From Synchiropus splendidus (Eukaryota > Chordata > Actinopteri > Syngnathiformes > Callionymidae), in NCBI RefSeq assembly GCF_027744825.2, contig NC_071343.1:10742366-10806365 (forward strand): a DNA stretch of 64,000 nucleotides, written 5' to 3'. Below the pieces are notes generated by a model. That model was not told the origin of the DNA. It was given only the letters and a program-made list of their open reading frames with translations, and did not search any database. Positions 48,278 to 59,110 of this stretch are shown piece after piece. Both the position numbers and the translations under genes were made by a program. Numbering within the stretch: the stretch's first letter is position 1; each line of letters begins with the position of its first letter.

Positions 48278-48738
48278 TCAGTCAGACTTCAGTCAGTTTC
48301 AGACTGAAGTCTTCGTGAACTATAGTTCCAGGACACTTGGACCTCCATTCTACAGTGTCTTCTTTGGGTCTTATGTTCAACAACTGGTTTGACCGACTGT
48401 CGAACCTACAGTGAAGGCTATGGTTCAACATACTGCGCACACAAACAGTTGCGAAACCTCTTGAAGAATTCCTTCCTCTCCTTAAAATGTAGGAACCATT
48501 GCACATATCAGTCAGACTTCAGTCAGTTTCAGAGTTAAGTCTTTGTGAACTATAGTTCCAGGACACTTGGACCTCTATTCTACAGTGTCTTCTTTGGGTC
48601 TTATGTTCAACAACTGGTTTGACCGACTGTCGAACCTACAGTGAAGGCTTTGGTTCAACATACTGCGCACACAAACAGTTGCGAAACTTCTTGAAGAATT
48701 CCTTCCTCTCCTTAAAATGTAGGAACCATTGCACATAT
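48278..48738. repeat. Recent 230-bp tandem duplication
   Basis: Unit 1 (48278-48507) and unit 2 (48508-48737) differ at about six positions, roughly 97% identity. Each opens with TCAGTCAGACTTCAGTCAG and ends with GGAACCATTGCACATA. Unit 1 begins with a perfect hairpin, GACTTCAGTC against GACTGAAGTC with a 7-base loop, which has decayed in unit 2. The unit contains a minus-strand frame that is open in both copies. Confidence 0.93.
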
Positions 48739-48965
48739 ATCTTCAAATCTTTCGAAATCCATTGACAGTTGACCTTGAAAGCTTGATTTAGAGTGAAGTA
48801 TTCTGCGTTTTGTTCCCCATTATGCCCAGAGAAAACATTCAAATCGGACTTCTCTGCCAAGAAATCAGCAGGTATTACCTCGTCGATCGTTCTGCTGCGA
48901 GGCGCCTGTATTTCATTCTCCGGCTTTGACATTTCTTGAAATGCTATTTTCCCAAAGCGAAGCAC
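48636..48965 (-). CDS. Unassigned 109-codon ORF partly inside the tandem duplication
   Basis: I do not recognise this product. The frame starts in unique sequence and runs into unit 2 of the 230-bp duplication, ending at a stop at 48636. The product is charged, lacks a signal peptide, and has a basic-aromatic end (LHFKERKEFFKKFRN). The same region of unit 1 is open in a different arrangement (48282-48506, 74 codons). It could be a fragment of an old transposon protein or chance. Confidence 0.15.
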   Translation of the reverse strand: MLRFGKIAFQEMSKPENEIQAPRSRTIDEVIPADFLAEKSDLNVFSGHNGEQNAEYFTLNQAFKVNCQWISKDLKIYVQWFLHFKERKEFFKKFRNCLCAQYVEPKPSL

Positions 48966-50308
48966 AGGCGGTGTTTGAGTAGCACCTGTTACTTCCTGCG
49001 CGTCGAGCCTTTAGCTGCGGTTATGAGTCCCACTCGGAGGCATGCTGTCGTGAAAATAAGCCCTGGGGTTCACAGACATCCACTCCCATGTGGACTTTTC
49101 ATCAGAGATGTCAGACGGTCGACGGAAAATTGCGCAGTGCAGACAAGGTCATCAAAGTTTTAGTGCAAACACATGAGGAGAGGAGTCCTCACAGGATTCT
49201 TATTACAAGGCTGAGCTGGGTAGCTCAAGGAGAAATAATCCCCCTTCTGCCTCCAGAAAAACGATCTCAATGTGTATAATGTTTGCTGCGCTGCCACCAG
49301 ATATGTATGTGGCTCGACAAACCATCCAAACAAACAGACCGAAGTCAATCGGTTCATGTTTTGAGTTCATCTGTGGACGTGCTCTGCTTCTAAATTGAAA
49401 AATGACCTGGTGAGCCACAAGGATAATCCAAAGTGGTTTAGTAGAGTTTAAAAAAATGGAAAAGAAAACATGCAGAACATATGATTCACTGCGATATATA
49501 TGTTTCCTCTTGGTTTGGAGTCGTTCCTTGAATGTTCTATAGTGAGACTCAGACTCTCTGTTGATGGACGGACATGGATTGTTGCTGCAGATTGTCAGAT
49601 TTGGGTTTAAAACAACAAATGCTGCAGAATAACACACGAAGCTACGTGCCGTTTTCCACACCTTCAAGTGTTTGTTGTTTCAACACCAGTTCTCAAGCTT
49701 GTTCTTCAACCCGGCTGTCAATCATTTTTAGAACGTTACTATGATTCAGGCGTCAACATGGAACTGAATGTGATGTTGGAGGAGGCCCTGGTCGCTCTGT
49801 CTCGCAAAATAGGTACAGCTTTTAACTCCTTGGTAGACACTGACAACGGAAACATTGGAAGAAACACACAGAAAAGTGATTTCATTTCATTTGTCTCAAT
49901 GTGCTCACTTCTTTGTTTTTGGTTCTACTGCTCTCAGGCGGTCAATAAGGGCAGAGAGAAGCTGAGTAGGGCTCTGACCTGATCCAAGAGAGGGCTGAAG
50001 TGACGGGACTGACCTGTGGAGCAGCACTGTGAGAACAGCTTCATCAGGTCTTGTAGCAGCAAACAGGAAGTGCTGGGATGGCTGTCCCGCAATAGTCCAG
50101 ACACTTCTCTGCTGGGTGCCAGACATAAGAACATACAAACAAAAAATGAAAGGGGGTTAGCAGCGACTATTTTTGCTGTTTGTGAATGCAATTATGATGT
50201 GCCACTGTCCATTCAGAACCACAGATTCTCACGTGTTCTGTTTGGATACAATAGGTGTTCAACTGAAAAAAAAAAAAACTGCAGATACAGTGAGCACGTA
50301 AAAGAAAG

Positions 50309-50408
50309 ATGATGGTTGGGGTAAGGGTAAAGCCATGTGGTGGCGCTTGGTGGTCACGGCGATCACTTGGATGCACAGCCACATAAGGTGCTATGTATAT
50401 CAAGAGAC
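50309..50408. repeat. Possible fragment of the CTCACTCCCAAGG foldback family
   Basis: CCACATAAGGTGCTATGTAT followed by ATCAAGAGAC resembles the inner palindrome arm of the element at 27598-27660 (CCACATAAAGCGCTACATAT, then ACCAAGTGAC). Confidence 0.35.
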
Positions 50409-50477
50409 ATTAAAGTTGCATCCCAACACCTTCTTTTGAAATGCTATGCGGGAGGCAACACATTTAACTGCCAAACA

Positions 50478-50916
50478 TGTCATGTCCGCGTTTTTCATGC
50501 TTTTATTTTGGTGATTAGGGGATGTGTACTCTTTTCCGTTTCCTTGTTTCTCCCCAGCTTTTTGAGCGACACAGCTGGTGTGCATTTGGTAATCAGGCTT
50601 CTACTGATATCAACACCTCGATGTCAGCTCGTATCGCCAGATGGTTACTTCACGTTCATATGGTAAACTCTCCCACGACTCGAGTCTCTCGTTTTTGCCT
50701 TCTGCATCTTCTAAATTCTGTGTGGGATTGATTTTCTTTTTCAGCCGCCTTCTTAGTTCTTGTTTTACGCGCTTCGTTTCTGTTCCGCGATATTACTCCT
50801 GTAGAGCCTCATGTGGGTGTTTTGTAAAGCTCACTTTTTTTTTTTCCACCACTGAGCGCTTTCTGTGTGTGTTTCCCGGACCGCGTCCTTGGTTTATCAC
50901 ATCTGGAACCCTGACA
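50478..50916 (+). mobile_element. Possible LTR-like segment
   Basis: The segment begins TGTCATGTCCGCG and ends CTGACA, and it has the T-rich texture of the Gypsy-type LTRs at 1-605 and 2843-3489. However, the 5-bp flanks (AAACA and GTGGA) do not match and no poly(A) signal was found, so the boundaries may be coincidental. Confidence 0.25.
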
Positions 50917-51127
50917 GTGGAAAAGGACCAGTACACCTACTTGACTTAAGTCTACCTTTATTGTGACGTTTTTGCCTTCTACTCTCACTCACTCAGAGTG
51001 GAATGACTCTGTGGTTCTACCATCCACGACATGTAATTCAGACCCCATGTTTGTCAGTTTACTATTATCAATGCATTATAACAGTTGAAATAAGACTATT
51101 TTCCTGCAACGATATAAAGAAGATGCA

Positions 51128-51700
51128 GTGGCCCCCAGTCAAATTTTAAGCTGCTTCAATGAATCTGAGGTGGATGAGTTCCATTTCCCTGAGGTTTTAC
51201 AGCAGGAGTTTGGCGTTTACAAGCCCCTGATCATGTGGGGATCTGATGATATTATATTAACTATGGAGAGAGCCTCTTTCTACCGTCCTTATTCTTCGAA
51301 CTACTGCGATCTGTGGCTTTATCCAGGAATGTGCAGGAGTGTGTTTGCTCTTCGCTCATCAGTTTTGAAATTAGCTCCCGACGAACCCATTTTCTTTCTT
51401 CCGCGTAGCTGGGCAAAGTTTATGGAAACATTCTTGCCTGATAAAATCCTGCAGCAGAGATGTGAGGAACATGGCCCACTTGGTTCAAACAACCATGACA
51501 TTGCAGCGGAGTCAGATAAGAACCTGATTAGACTTGTCAGCTCGCTCTGCTGCTGCTCGGCCGCACGTTCAGCCGCGCCACCTGCACCCTCCTGTCGCCT
51601 GGGAAGTGCTGAATGTGCACTTTTTTTCCCCTCCTTTCTTCTCACATCTGTGACCTCTGGTGTCTCTGTGATTGCCGTCTGCACTCTATCTCCATCTTAA
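51128..51700 (+). CDS. Unassigned 190-codon ORF
   Basis: This is the longest frame in the window that is neither low-complexity nor an obvious repeat by-product. I do not recognise the product. Residues 1-130 read like an ordinary globular protein (MAPSQILSCFNESEVDEF at the start, DDIILTMERASFYRPYSS in the middle), while residues 140-190 are Ser/Ala/Cys-rich and look like read-through. The frame extends a little upstream of the ATG. An antisense frame of 121 codons overlaps it. It ends about 160 bases before the transposon at 51864. It could be an exon of an unknown gene, an old retrotransposon fragment or chance. No splice sites or promoter are proposed. Confidence 0.2.
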   Translation: MAPSQILSCFNESEVDEFHFPEVLQQEFGVYKPLIMWGSDDIILTMERASFYRPYSSNYCDLWLYPGMCRSVFALRSSVLKLAPDEPIFFLPRSWAKFMETFLPDKILQQRCEEHGPLGSNNHDIAAESDKNLIRLVSSLCCCSAARSAAPPAPSCRLGSAECALFFPSFLLTSVTSGVSVIAVCTLSPS

Positions 51701-51863
51701 ACACACGGAGGCTACAAACGTGCACACACACGCCAACACACACTCCTGCCTGCGTTACAGATGCCCTGTCGACGACTCACCAGCTTTTATCTGACTTCGA
51801 CACACAGCTCGGTGTTATAGAGAGGTGTGGAACATCAATCATTTTCTCCTTACAGTGGTACAA

Positions 51864-52566
51864 TACAGTGGTACCTCGGTTCTCGATCACAATCCGTTCC
51901 TGACGGCTGTCCGAGAAGCAAATTGTTCGTAATGTGAATCGGCTTTTCCCATTACAATGAATGGAAAAAGAAATAATGCGTTCCAAGCCTTAAAACAGGC
52001 TTTTGTAGGAGTGAATGTAGAGTGTCTGCTGCAGGTGCGCTGTTCCTCTATGTGTGTGGCCGCTGCATGTGGGAGGGGTTGCCGAGTGAGTGAGGTCTCT
52101 CCAGAAGTGAAGAGGTGCCCGGTGCGTGTCCAGCTCTGAATGTGCGCTTCTGTGCAGTTTGGCTGTGACAAAGTCATAAACCAAGTCACGCTCTGTCCCA
52201 GACTCGCCTCATCCCTGTCCCAGCTCCAGCCCACAACAGGACATCAAACCCTGGACTGTGTGTGGAGAGCGAGCACCTCCCCTGTGACACTCTACCACGG
52301 TCCCGTGTGGAGACAGGAAAGGTTTTACACTTCAATATGAAGAAAAAACAGTCAGTAAATGTAGCTAACGGGACACGTCTGCATACAGAGGCTGCGTTAT
52401 ACACAATAACAAAGCGCGTCGTGGGTCAGCTGATCAGTGCACGTTATGGTTTTTCCGGCTTTTTGGGGGGCGTTCGAGTTCTGGATTTTTGTTCGAAATC
52501 CGAAGCAAAAAAATCTCAAAATTTGGTTCGAATTCCGAGACGTTCGAAAACCGAGGGACCACCGTA
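51864..52566 (-). mobile_element. Tigger/pogo-like non-autonomous element, complete copy B
   Basis: The element is bounded by TACAGTGGTACCTCGGTTCTC at 51864 and CCGAGGGACCACCGTA ending at 52566, imperfect terminal inverted repeats of about 20 bp. Both ends carry the TA expected of Tc1/mariner-pogo target sites. At 703 bp it is too short for a transposase. The minus-strand frame 52234-51887 (115 codons) is shared with copy A at 45709 but has no DDE or CENPB-type motif that I can see. A duplicated start, TACAGTGGTAC, sits just outside at 51851. Confidence 0.75.
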
Positions 52567-52599
52567 TAACACATTTAAACCGCAGCTGAAAGTGAATTG

Positions 52600-53725
52600 A
52601 AGCCTGTGCGAGCAAAAAGGTTGCCTTAGCAGGGTTTTATTGCATGTCTGTGCAAATAATATTTTAGTCATAAACTATTTGTATTGTTTTAGGCAACCAA
52701 CGATGTTTGGGAAGATGTAAAACAGGCACACAAATGTCAACCACATATCCAAATCTACTATTTTAGAAGAGATATTTAATAACAAAGGTGGTGTATAATG
52801 TGCTATTATTGGCCGTGCTTCTGCTGCTTCTAACCAGAAGACTGTCTCATGCACAAGCGCAACCTAAAAACCTGACATCAACCCTCCCTCCCCCGTCCGT
52901 GCTCCACCACAAGCCTGAATCATGTGAGTCTCTGGAGCCACATTCTCAGTCCACTTCAAGTCTGGAATCTGTCCTGTTGTCACACGAGATTAAAGTCGCT
53001 CATCATCTGCTAATGAATTTAGATTTAAACGCAGGTTTCACGGCAGGTCGTGTGTTGGGCCCCAGCGTCTGACTTTATGGGAGTTCTCCTGGGTTTGATC
53101 AGGCGAATCCTACACGCAATTACAATTCCAGATCTGCCTCCCCGTGTTTGGATGAGTTTCATAGCCGCAATGTGTTTTCCACAACACAGATTAACCCAGA
53201 ATTGACCAAATATAAATCCTTAAATATACTGTAGTGTATCGCATAAATGGTTATAAATAGAGACCGAATGTAAACAAATGCAGATGTTCCCACCACAAGT
53301 CCAGCTGTCGCGCTCCATTAAATGTGGCACTTTCTCAACATGGACCAGTTCCACTTTCATTAGACTGCAGCCGACTATCCAACATGCAAAACCTCAAGTC
53401 CTGTTGCAGCTTTTTATTCCTTTAATTTTAAAGTCCACTCTGATGGAATTACATCATCCAGTTATGGTGAGTGATGCAAAGATTTCTTTTTAATTATATC
53501 TTTGTAATGAAGTGGCTGCTGTCTCCTCCAACTTCTGCTCCCATTGAGCATATGTGAAACTGCCTCAACGGAATGCTTTCTCCGGTACTAGTTGTCCTAC
53601 ACTGGTCCCAAACTGATGGTATGTTGCTTTAACTTGACTAAATATTGACATAAAACACATGCCCACTGAACCCTTACCAAGTATTTGTGGTGCGTTATTA
53701 TTTTTGCCCGAGTCAATGACAATGA
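52600..53725. other. Intergenic, nothing recognised
   Basis: No supported gene or repeat. The 94-codon frame at 52788-53072 opens with a hydrophobic, signal-like start (VLLLAVLLLLLTRRL), but no family is recognised and no splice or poly(A) context supports it. Confidence 0.3.
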
Positions 53726-53730
53726 TAGCT

Positions 53731-53915
53731 AGTGATGGGCTGGTGAGGCATCATGAAACAGTGTCGTCATTTATGAGCCCACTGGATGGCACTCTCTGCT
53801 CTAGAATCTTTGGAATTGAACAGCCATTTCAGTGGAACCTCACCATTTTAAAACTAAGTGCATCACCTTCTGAGCTCTGAAATTAAGTTTCATGAAGCCT
53901 CACCAGCCCATCACT
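53731..53915. mobile_element. TGATGGGCT-family TIR element (best copy)
   Basis: The left end AGTGATGGGCTGGTGAGGC and right end GCCTCACCAGCCCATCACT are perfect inverted repeats over 19 bp, and the match continues imperfectly with TTCATGAAAC. The interior includes CCCACTGGATGGCACTCTC and a CATCACCTTCTGAGC counterpart. The total is 185 bp with no coding capacity. No target duplication was convincing. Confidence 0.85.
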
Positions 53916-54086
53916 TGCATCAAGTCTGTCTGTGCTTCCTGGATCACTGATCAGTTCTATTTCTTGCGGTGTGGTTCCAGTTAAGTAGGATCACTCATTT
54001 CAGCAAATTGTTTTCACTTCTATAGCAAACGCTTTGGATTCATAGCACAGACACTACGGCATTCTTTGGTGTCCAAAATACAAAAA

Positions 54087-54103
54087 AAAAAAAAAAAAAA
54101 AAC
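54087..54103. repeat. A homopolymer
   Basis: An A run of roughly 20 bases on the plus strand, without a recognised retroposon body upstream. Confidence 0.7.
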
Positions 54104-54479
54104 GTACAGAAAGAGGAAATGTATTGAAGGCAGGCAGCACTTTTGTGGAAAAGCTTCAGTCGAATGCTTTCTCAACAGGATCGCAATGATTTTTAAGTGT
54201 AAGTGAGTATATATAGTAATATTGTTAGTATTCTTTTTTACTAGATAGTTTCATAGCCCCTCTTCCTTGGAGTGGTGAAAATAATGTGCCTAAAATATAA
54301 GGGTAAAAATCAATGAACAAATTACAATTGGCCCACGTTCTTGCGATATAAAAGTTGTTGTGCAGTTGAGTGGAGGTGCGCACTTCCACAGCCACTCTTT
54401 GGTCTGGTACTGAGGCACCTAAAATAGCTCTTGTCTACCGACATTATTTAAGACTATGCCACAACTAGTCAGCCTCCTG

Positions 54480-54835
54480 CTTCATCTGTCTTGATGCCAT
54501 CCACTGTCACACCAGTCCTCTTCTTGTCTTCATTGTCTTCCTCTACTGCTTTTGCCTGGTATCTCCATCTCCAACATCCTCCGCTCTTCACATGTCCACC
54601 TCTTTGTCTCCATACTTCTCCACATGACCTGTCATTGTGATATACTTCAAATGTTGTTGTCCTTCCTAGTCACCGTCAACAAAAATCACCTTCAACTTTG
54701 CCACTTCTATCTCTACTTCCTGTCTTTGTGTTAGAATGTCCCATGAAGTTTCTCTTTCTCTCGAGGTCAAACACTATCATGTTGTCTCCACCTGCACCAG
54801 CCTCACCTCCCTCTCACTCGCCACTGTATTATTCA
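54480..54835 (-). repeat. RTE-like LINE fragment, decayed
   Basis: The plus strand reads like the reverse complement of the 3' region of the same fish LINE family as 30888-31134: TCCATCTCCAACATCCTCC, CTTCACATGTCCACC, GATATACTTC, TCCTTCCTAGTCACCGTC, CTTCCTGTCTTTGTGTTAG. Many small differences show that it is old and non-functional. Confidence 0.5.
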
Positions 54836-54839
54836 TAAG

Positions 54840-55550
54840 TAAAACCTTTTTATTTTTTTAAGTGTGATGTTGAGTCTTTTCTTCTTAGCCTATCATACAT
54901 TTATCACCATTACAATGACGATAAAAAGGTGAGGGAGAAGGACATTTGATTGAAAATTTTGTGCATTCTTCTTGTTCAGGACATCAAAGGACACATTTTT
55001 TTTATTCATTTTTTATGTCCCACTGACTTGGTCGAACTTTACTTTCAAATGAATCTTATGCTCTCAGTCCAAGAGGCAGTTTCTTTCTTCGCCAAAAACA
55101 TGTAGAACAGTCGTCATTGCTCTGAAATGTTTGGATAGCCATGAAGAACAGATCACCACAGTCACTTAATGACTATCCGAGTGTGGGTGAAAAATGTTTT
55201 GGACCCTTTTATTTGAAAGGTCCAAGAACACGACTTTTGGAGACACGTTAATGGTCAACAGTCTGAGAGGGATTTAGAGATTTTGCGAGCCAGACCTGAA
55301 AAGCCCCTTCTCATTCACCAGCGAATGATTGAGCACCAAACAAACCCAACCAGGTAAATGAGTCAACCAGGCGAGACGCTCCGAAGCCTCAGGCAAAGAC
55401 TCCCTCCCCAGGTGTGAGACGGGGGAAAAACAAATGGAAGTGAGACAGCAAGCTGAGAGCTGTAGTGATAAATGAAAAACAGACAAATAGAAACTGCAAC
55501 ACTGCGTGGGCGTGGGTGGATTCAACGGCAATTTAAGACACTATTTTCTT
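54840..55550. other. Intergenic, nothing recognised
   Basis: No supported gene. The minus-strand frame 55274-55531 has no recognisable domain. Confidence 0.3.
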
Positions 55551-55552
55551 TC

Positions 55553-55555
<3 letters not shown>

Positions 55556-55626
<71 letters not shown>
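55556..55626. repeat. (AT)n microsatellite, 71 bp
   Basis: A perfect AT run. The Ile-Tyr frames across it are artefacts. Confidence 0.95.
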
Positions 55627-55629
<3 letters not shown>

Positions 55630-57003
55630 CTGGCCATCTGGGATGAATGAATATTCTGGTGTGATATTTGCCCAGAGGAAAATGTGAGAGATGGCATGAG
55701 GTGTTGCGCACTGACAAAGATTTTGCCATAACCTGTCAAAGGGTATGTGATGCTATGTCACAGACAAAAAGCCCCAGAAAGTGAAAGCAACCACTGAATA
55801 TCGCCTTCGACGTCAGATTGTTGAAGGCGTCTCTTCGTCCACGTCTCCCTCCGAACAGAATCAACTTAAATCCTGACTCAAACAAGGACACTTTCGGGGA
55901 TGATAGCGGCACGAAGAGTTTGTTGAAACAATACAGATGAATTGTCACTTGAGTGATGAGAGGACTTCCAGGAAGCAGAGACAGCAAATGTGAAAATCGG
56001 TGATAAAAATGTCACATCATTGAATAAGTCTTGTGCAAAGGTGAGCGTTCACACAGTCCTGCGAACGCAACCGCACGACAGTGACGCAGTCTGGCCACGT
56101 CACTGTCTGACCATGTCACCGTTGGCGCCTGTGTTTGTTGGTGATGACGTAAATTCCCCTCAGAAGAAAACAATCCAAAGCATTTTTGCTGTTGCAGCTA
56201 TACTGAGGTGAGTGAGAGCTGGACTTTGCTTTACTTTGAAGTACTTCCTTGTGTTCGATCCTCACAACCCTGTTGAGAGTTAGCCAAAGTACCTTATTCT
56301 ATTCTTATATATTTTCACAAACCTTATTTTTTTATATCGTGTTGCGGTTTAAAAGTTATTTTTAAGGTGGTATTGGATGACACTGAGCCATGAGGGATCG
56401 ATTTAGATGTGTGTCCTTCAGTTACGTGTCTTAAATTCACCAGGCCCTGACACTAAAATTGTCATCTTATTTTGGGTTTTTGTTTGTTGCTCTTGTTACT
56501 TCCCGTCTTTGTCACTCAAACTCTTGTGAATAACTTAAGGGTTTATTTTAGTGTCTCTGCATGACTCATTGTTTATTTACATTTTAGGTGAGTACGTACT
56601 GTACGTTATCCATGTGTTCGTTTGGTCTTCAAGAAAACAATGCGATCACTGGGATGTTGACCTTACGCCAGAAACCGTCCAATATTTCAGTGTTTACATA
56701 AGTATGATAATACAAAGACCAGATGACATGTTTATTTAATTTGCTAGTCAGTGTCCTTGTAGATGGGAGATACTTTACAGCATGTTTTCTGCTTGATAAC
56801 AGTTTTTTATTTATTTGTTGTGTCCTTGATATTGGGACTTGGGAGTATCATACTAGTACAAAGTTGATATCCCACCTCACAGTTATAATAAATTTAAATG
56901 CCAACACTTGCAGTTCAAGGTCACTGTTCTGTGTTTTCTATTTCGGGAATATTATTAGAGAAATAATTGGATATTGAGGTGGTTTTCACAACAGGCCCAA
57001 CCG

Positions 57004-57690
57004 AAAGACCTTCACCTTCTACTGCCGCTTATCCGGAGTCAGGTCGCGGAGGCAGCATTCGGAGCAGGGAAGCCCAAACTCCCCGGTCCGCACAAACCTC
57101 CTCCAGCTCTTCCCGGGGGATCCCGAGGCGTTCCCAGGCCAGACCGGATACATAATCTCTCCAGCGAGTCCTGGGTCTTCCCCGGGGTCTCCTCCCGGTA
57201 GGACATGCCCGGAACACCTCCCCAGGGAGGCGTCCAGGGGGCATCCGGATCAGATGCCCGAGCCACCTCAGCTGGTTCCTCTCGATGTGGAGGAGCAGCG
57301 GCTCCACCCCGAGCTCCTCCCGGATGACCGAACTCCTCACCCTATCTCTAAGGGTGCGCCCAGCCACCCTGCGTAGGAAACTCATCTCAGCCGCTTGTAT
57401 CCGCGATCTCATCCTTTCTGTCATGACCTAAAGCTCATGACCATAAGTGAGGGTGGGAACGTAGATCGATCGGTAAATCCAGAGCTTTGTCTTGTGGCTC
57501 AGCTCCCTCTTCACCACGACGCTCCGATACAGCGACCGCATCACTGCTGCCGCTGCACCAACCCGTCTATCAATCTCACGCTCCCCTTTTCCCTCACTCG
57601 AGAACAAGACCCCGAGATACTTAAACTCCGCCACTTGGGGCAAGAACTCTCCACCGACCTGGAGAGAGCAAACCACCTTATTCCAGTGAA
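57004..57690 (-). pseudogene. 5'-truncated RTE/Rex-like LINE with one nonsense codon
   Basis: Translated on the minus strand from about 57685, the frame reads GGEFLPQVAEFKYLGVLF, then RSIYVPTLTYGHEL, then a TAG at 57430-57428, and continues in the same frame with VMTERMRSRIQAAEMSFLRR, LRWLGHLIRMPPGRLPGE and RPRGRPRTRWRDYVSGLAWE to a stop at 57029. This is the C-terminal part of the reverse transcriptase ORF of a common teleost non-LTR retrotransposon, which I place in the RTE clade (Rex3-like) from memory. The position of the TAG is a Trp in related copies, so a single TGG to TAG change explains it. The 3' end, CCGGATAAGCGGCAGTAGAAG, is the usual short tail. The element is 5'-truncated, as is normal for LINEs, and inactive. 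Confidence 0.9.
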
Positions 57691-57699
57691 GACATGAAG

Positions 57700-58605
57700 G
57701 ATTTAAAATGCTATGACTCTGGTTGCTGTTCAAACCTCTTAAATGGAGAGAAGAAACACCTGCGGTGTGTTCAACAGCATGTGGACACTGTGATATCAAA
57801 TCTCATGGATCATTAAGCCACTGGATTATAATGATGACAAGTAAAGTGATTGACTCTGACCCAATGAAGAACTTGATCCGCTTGATTTGTCTCCCTGAGG
57901 CAGTGAGACAAACGACACATGACTCATGATATAAAATCCAGATCCACCTCCAGTCAAAAAGGTGGGACGTTGGTAATAAAAGGAGATGAATATCAGAAAA
58001 TGGCACTGCGATAACAGAAGAACTCGGTTGCCATGTTTGCTATTTTTCGACTCATGTTTTATTGACGTGCACCGACAGTGACTTTTGCTGACAACTCAGT
58101 CTGTTTGCTTGCAGAGCGAGCAGATAAATTAGAGATTATGCAAAAGTTTGCGGCGTCCTTGGGTCGACTTCTGATTAATTGCACGGCTGCAGTTGGTTGC
58201 GGCGAGGGCACGCTACTGTAATTTTGCAGCTGCTCGATTTCAGCGTACGTCCGGGCCAATTGGCCTTCTCACCGCATACCGAAGCCCTTAAAATAGAGTT
58301 TGTTTCTCGCCGCAAGCCATTTGCTGCCAACAAAACAATATGGGGATTTATTAATAAAGTGGTTTCTCAATTGGAAACATGTAGAGGCGATAAAAAACAC
58401 ACTCACACTGGAGTTGTGTTGTTGACTTTTGTGTCCTCTGGTTCTTTAAATAACCTGGTGCCTGCAAAGACTCGCAGCTCCGTCGACCTACTGTATGTCA
58501 CAATTTTGTCAGGATAATAAGCGAATAATAAATATGTACTTGTCAAGTAAATAAGTAGAATGTGCCCGGTCTGGTTTGTCAACAAGGCTTTACATTTAAA
58601 TCAGC
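57700..58605. other. Intergenic with a possible conserved non-coding element
   Basis: No gene is recognised. The segment at about 58115-58310 is unique and has homeobox/POU-like sites (CAGATAAATTAGAG, ATTATGCAAAAG, CTGATTAATTGCAC, GGGCCAATTGGCC). Enhancer function is only a suggestion. Confidence 0.3.
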
Positions 58606-58610
58606 TTTTG

Positions 58611-58639
58611 ACTTTATTGATCCCACGAAGGGGAACTTG
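58611..58639. repeat. Short fossil repeat end
   Basis: ACTTTATTGATCCCACGAAG followed by GGGAACTT matches the widespread fish phrase ACTTTATTGATCCC..AAGGGGAA, found at the ends of dispersed retroposons. The rest of the element is not recognisable. Confidence 0.5.
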
Positions 58640-58979
58640 AATATGAGTTACATTTTGTTACAAGTAAAGCCAGGACAGACCGAAAATAAAAAGCAAATCG
58701 TGAGCAAGTACACACTTATTAAATGGGTTTTGTTTCAGTCACATATGTGTTAGTATTGTATGACACATTACAAAAGCCATAAAAACAAAACAAAACTGAA
58801 GCCATTTCATTTTGTTCTCCAGAGAAATCGATGTTGGTCAAAATATTGTCTTATGTTTTTCTAGCAAAGATATCACTGTCTTGTTTTGCTAACTTTCTGG
58901 TTTAGGGTGAAAGTACATTCATTAGTTATTGGATTTTTTTGTCTTTGCTGAACAGAGGGTGGATGCGTCCGGCCGCTTT

Positions 58980-59110
58980 CCAACCCCTCCTCACTCCCAT
59001 GGCACGATATGTTGACGTTAGACAAGTAGACTTTTGAGTCCTATTCTGACGCCAAAGGAAGCCTTCAGCGTTGCATGTTGACCCAGGTGTTTCAATGGAG
59101 TAAAAATGGT
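58980..59110. repeat. Diverged copy of the CTCACTCCCAAGG foldback family
   Basis: CCAACCCCTCCTCACTCCC at the start, then AAGTAGACTTTTGAGTCC and TTCTGACGCCAAAGGAAGCC, follow the order of the element beginning at 26971 (CCAACCCATTCTCACTCCC, GCAAAAGTCCAC, GACTTTGGCGTCA on one strand or the other). Confidence 0.4.

Noticed and set aside
48278..48738. CRISPR-like array
   Set aside because: Two adjacent 230-bp units with no short repeats and spacers; this is a simple tandem duplication in a eukaryotic context.
51887..52234. 115-codon minus-strand ORF as a transposase
   Set aside because: It is shared by both pogo-like copies but shows no DDE triad or DNA-binding domain. Similarity of recent copies alone explains the shared frame.
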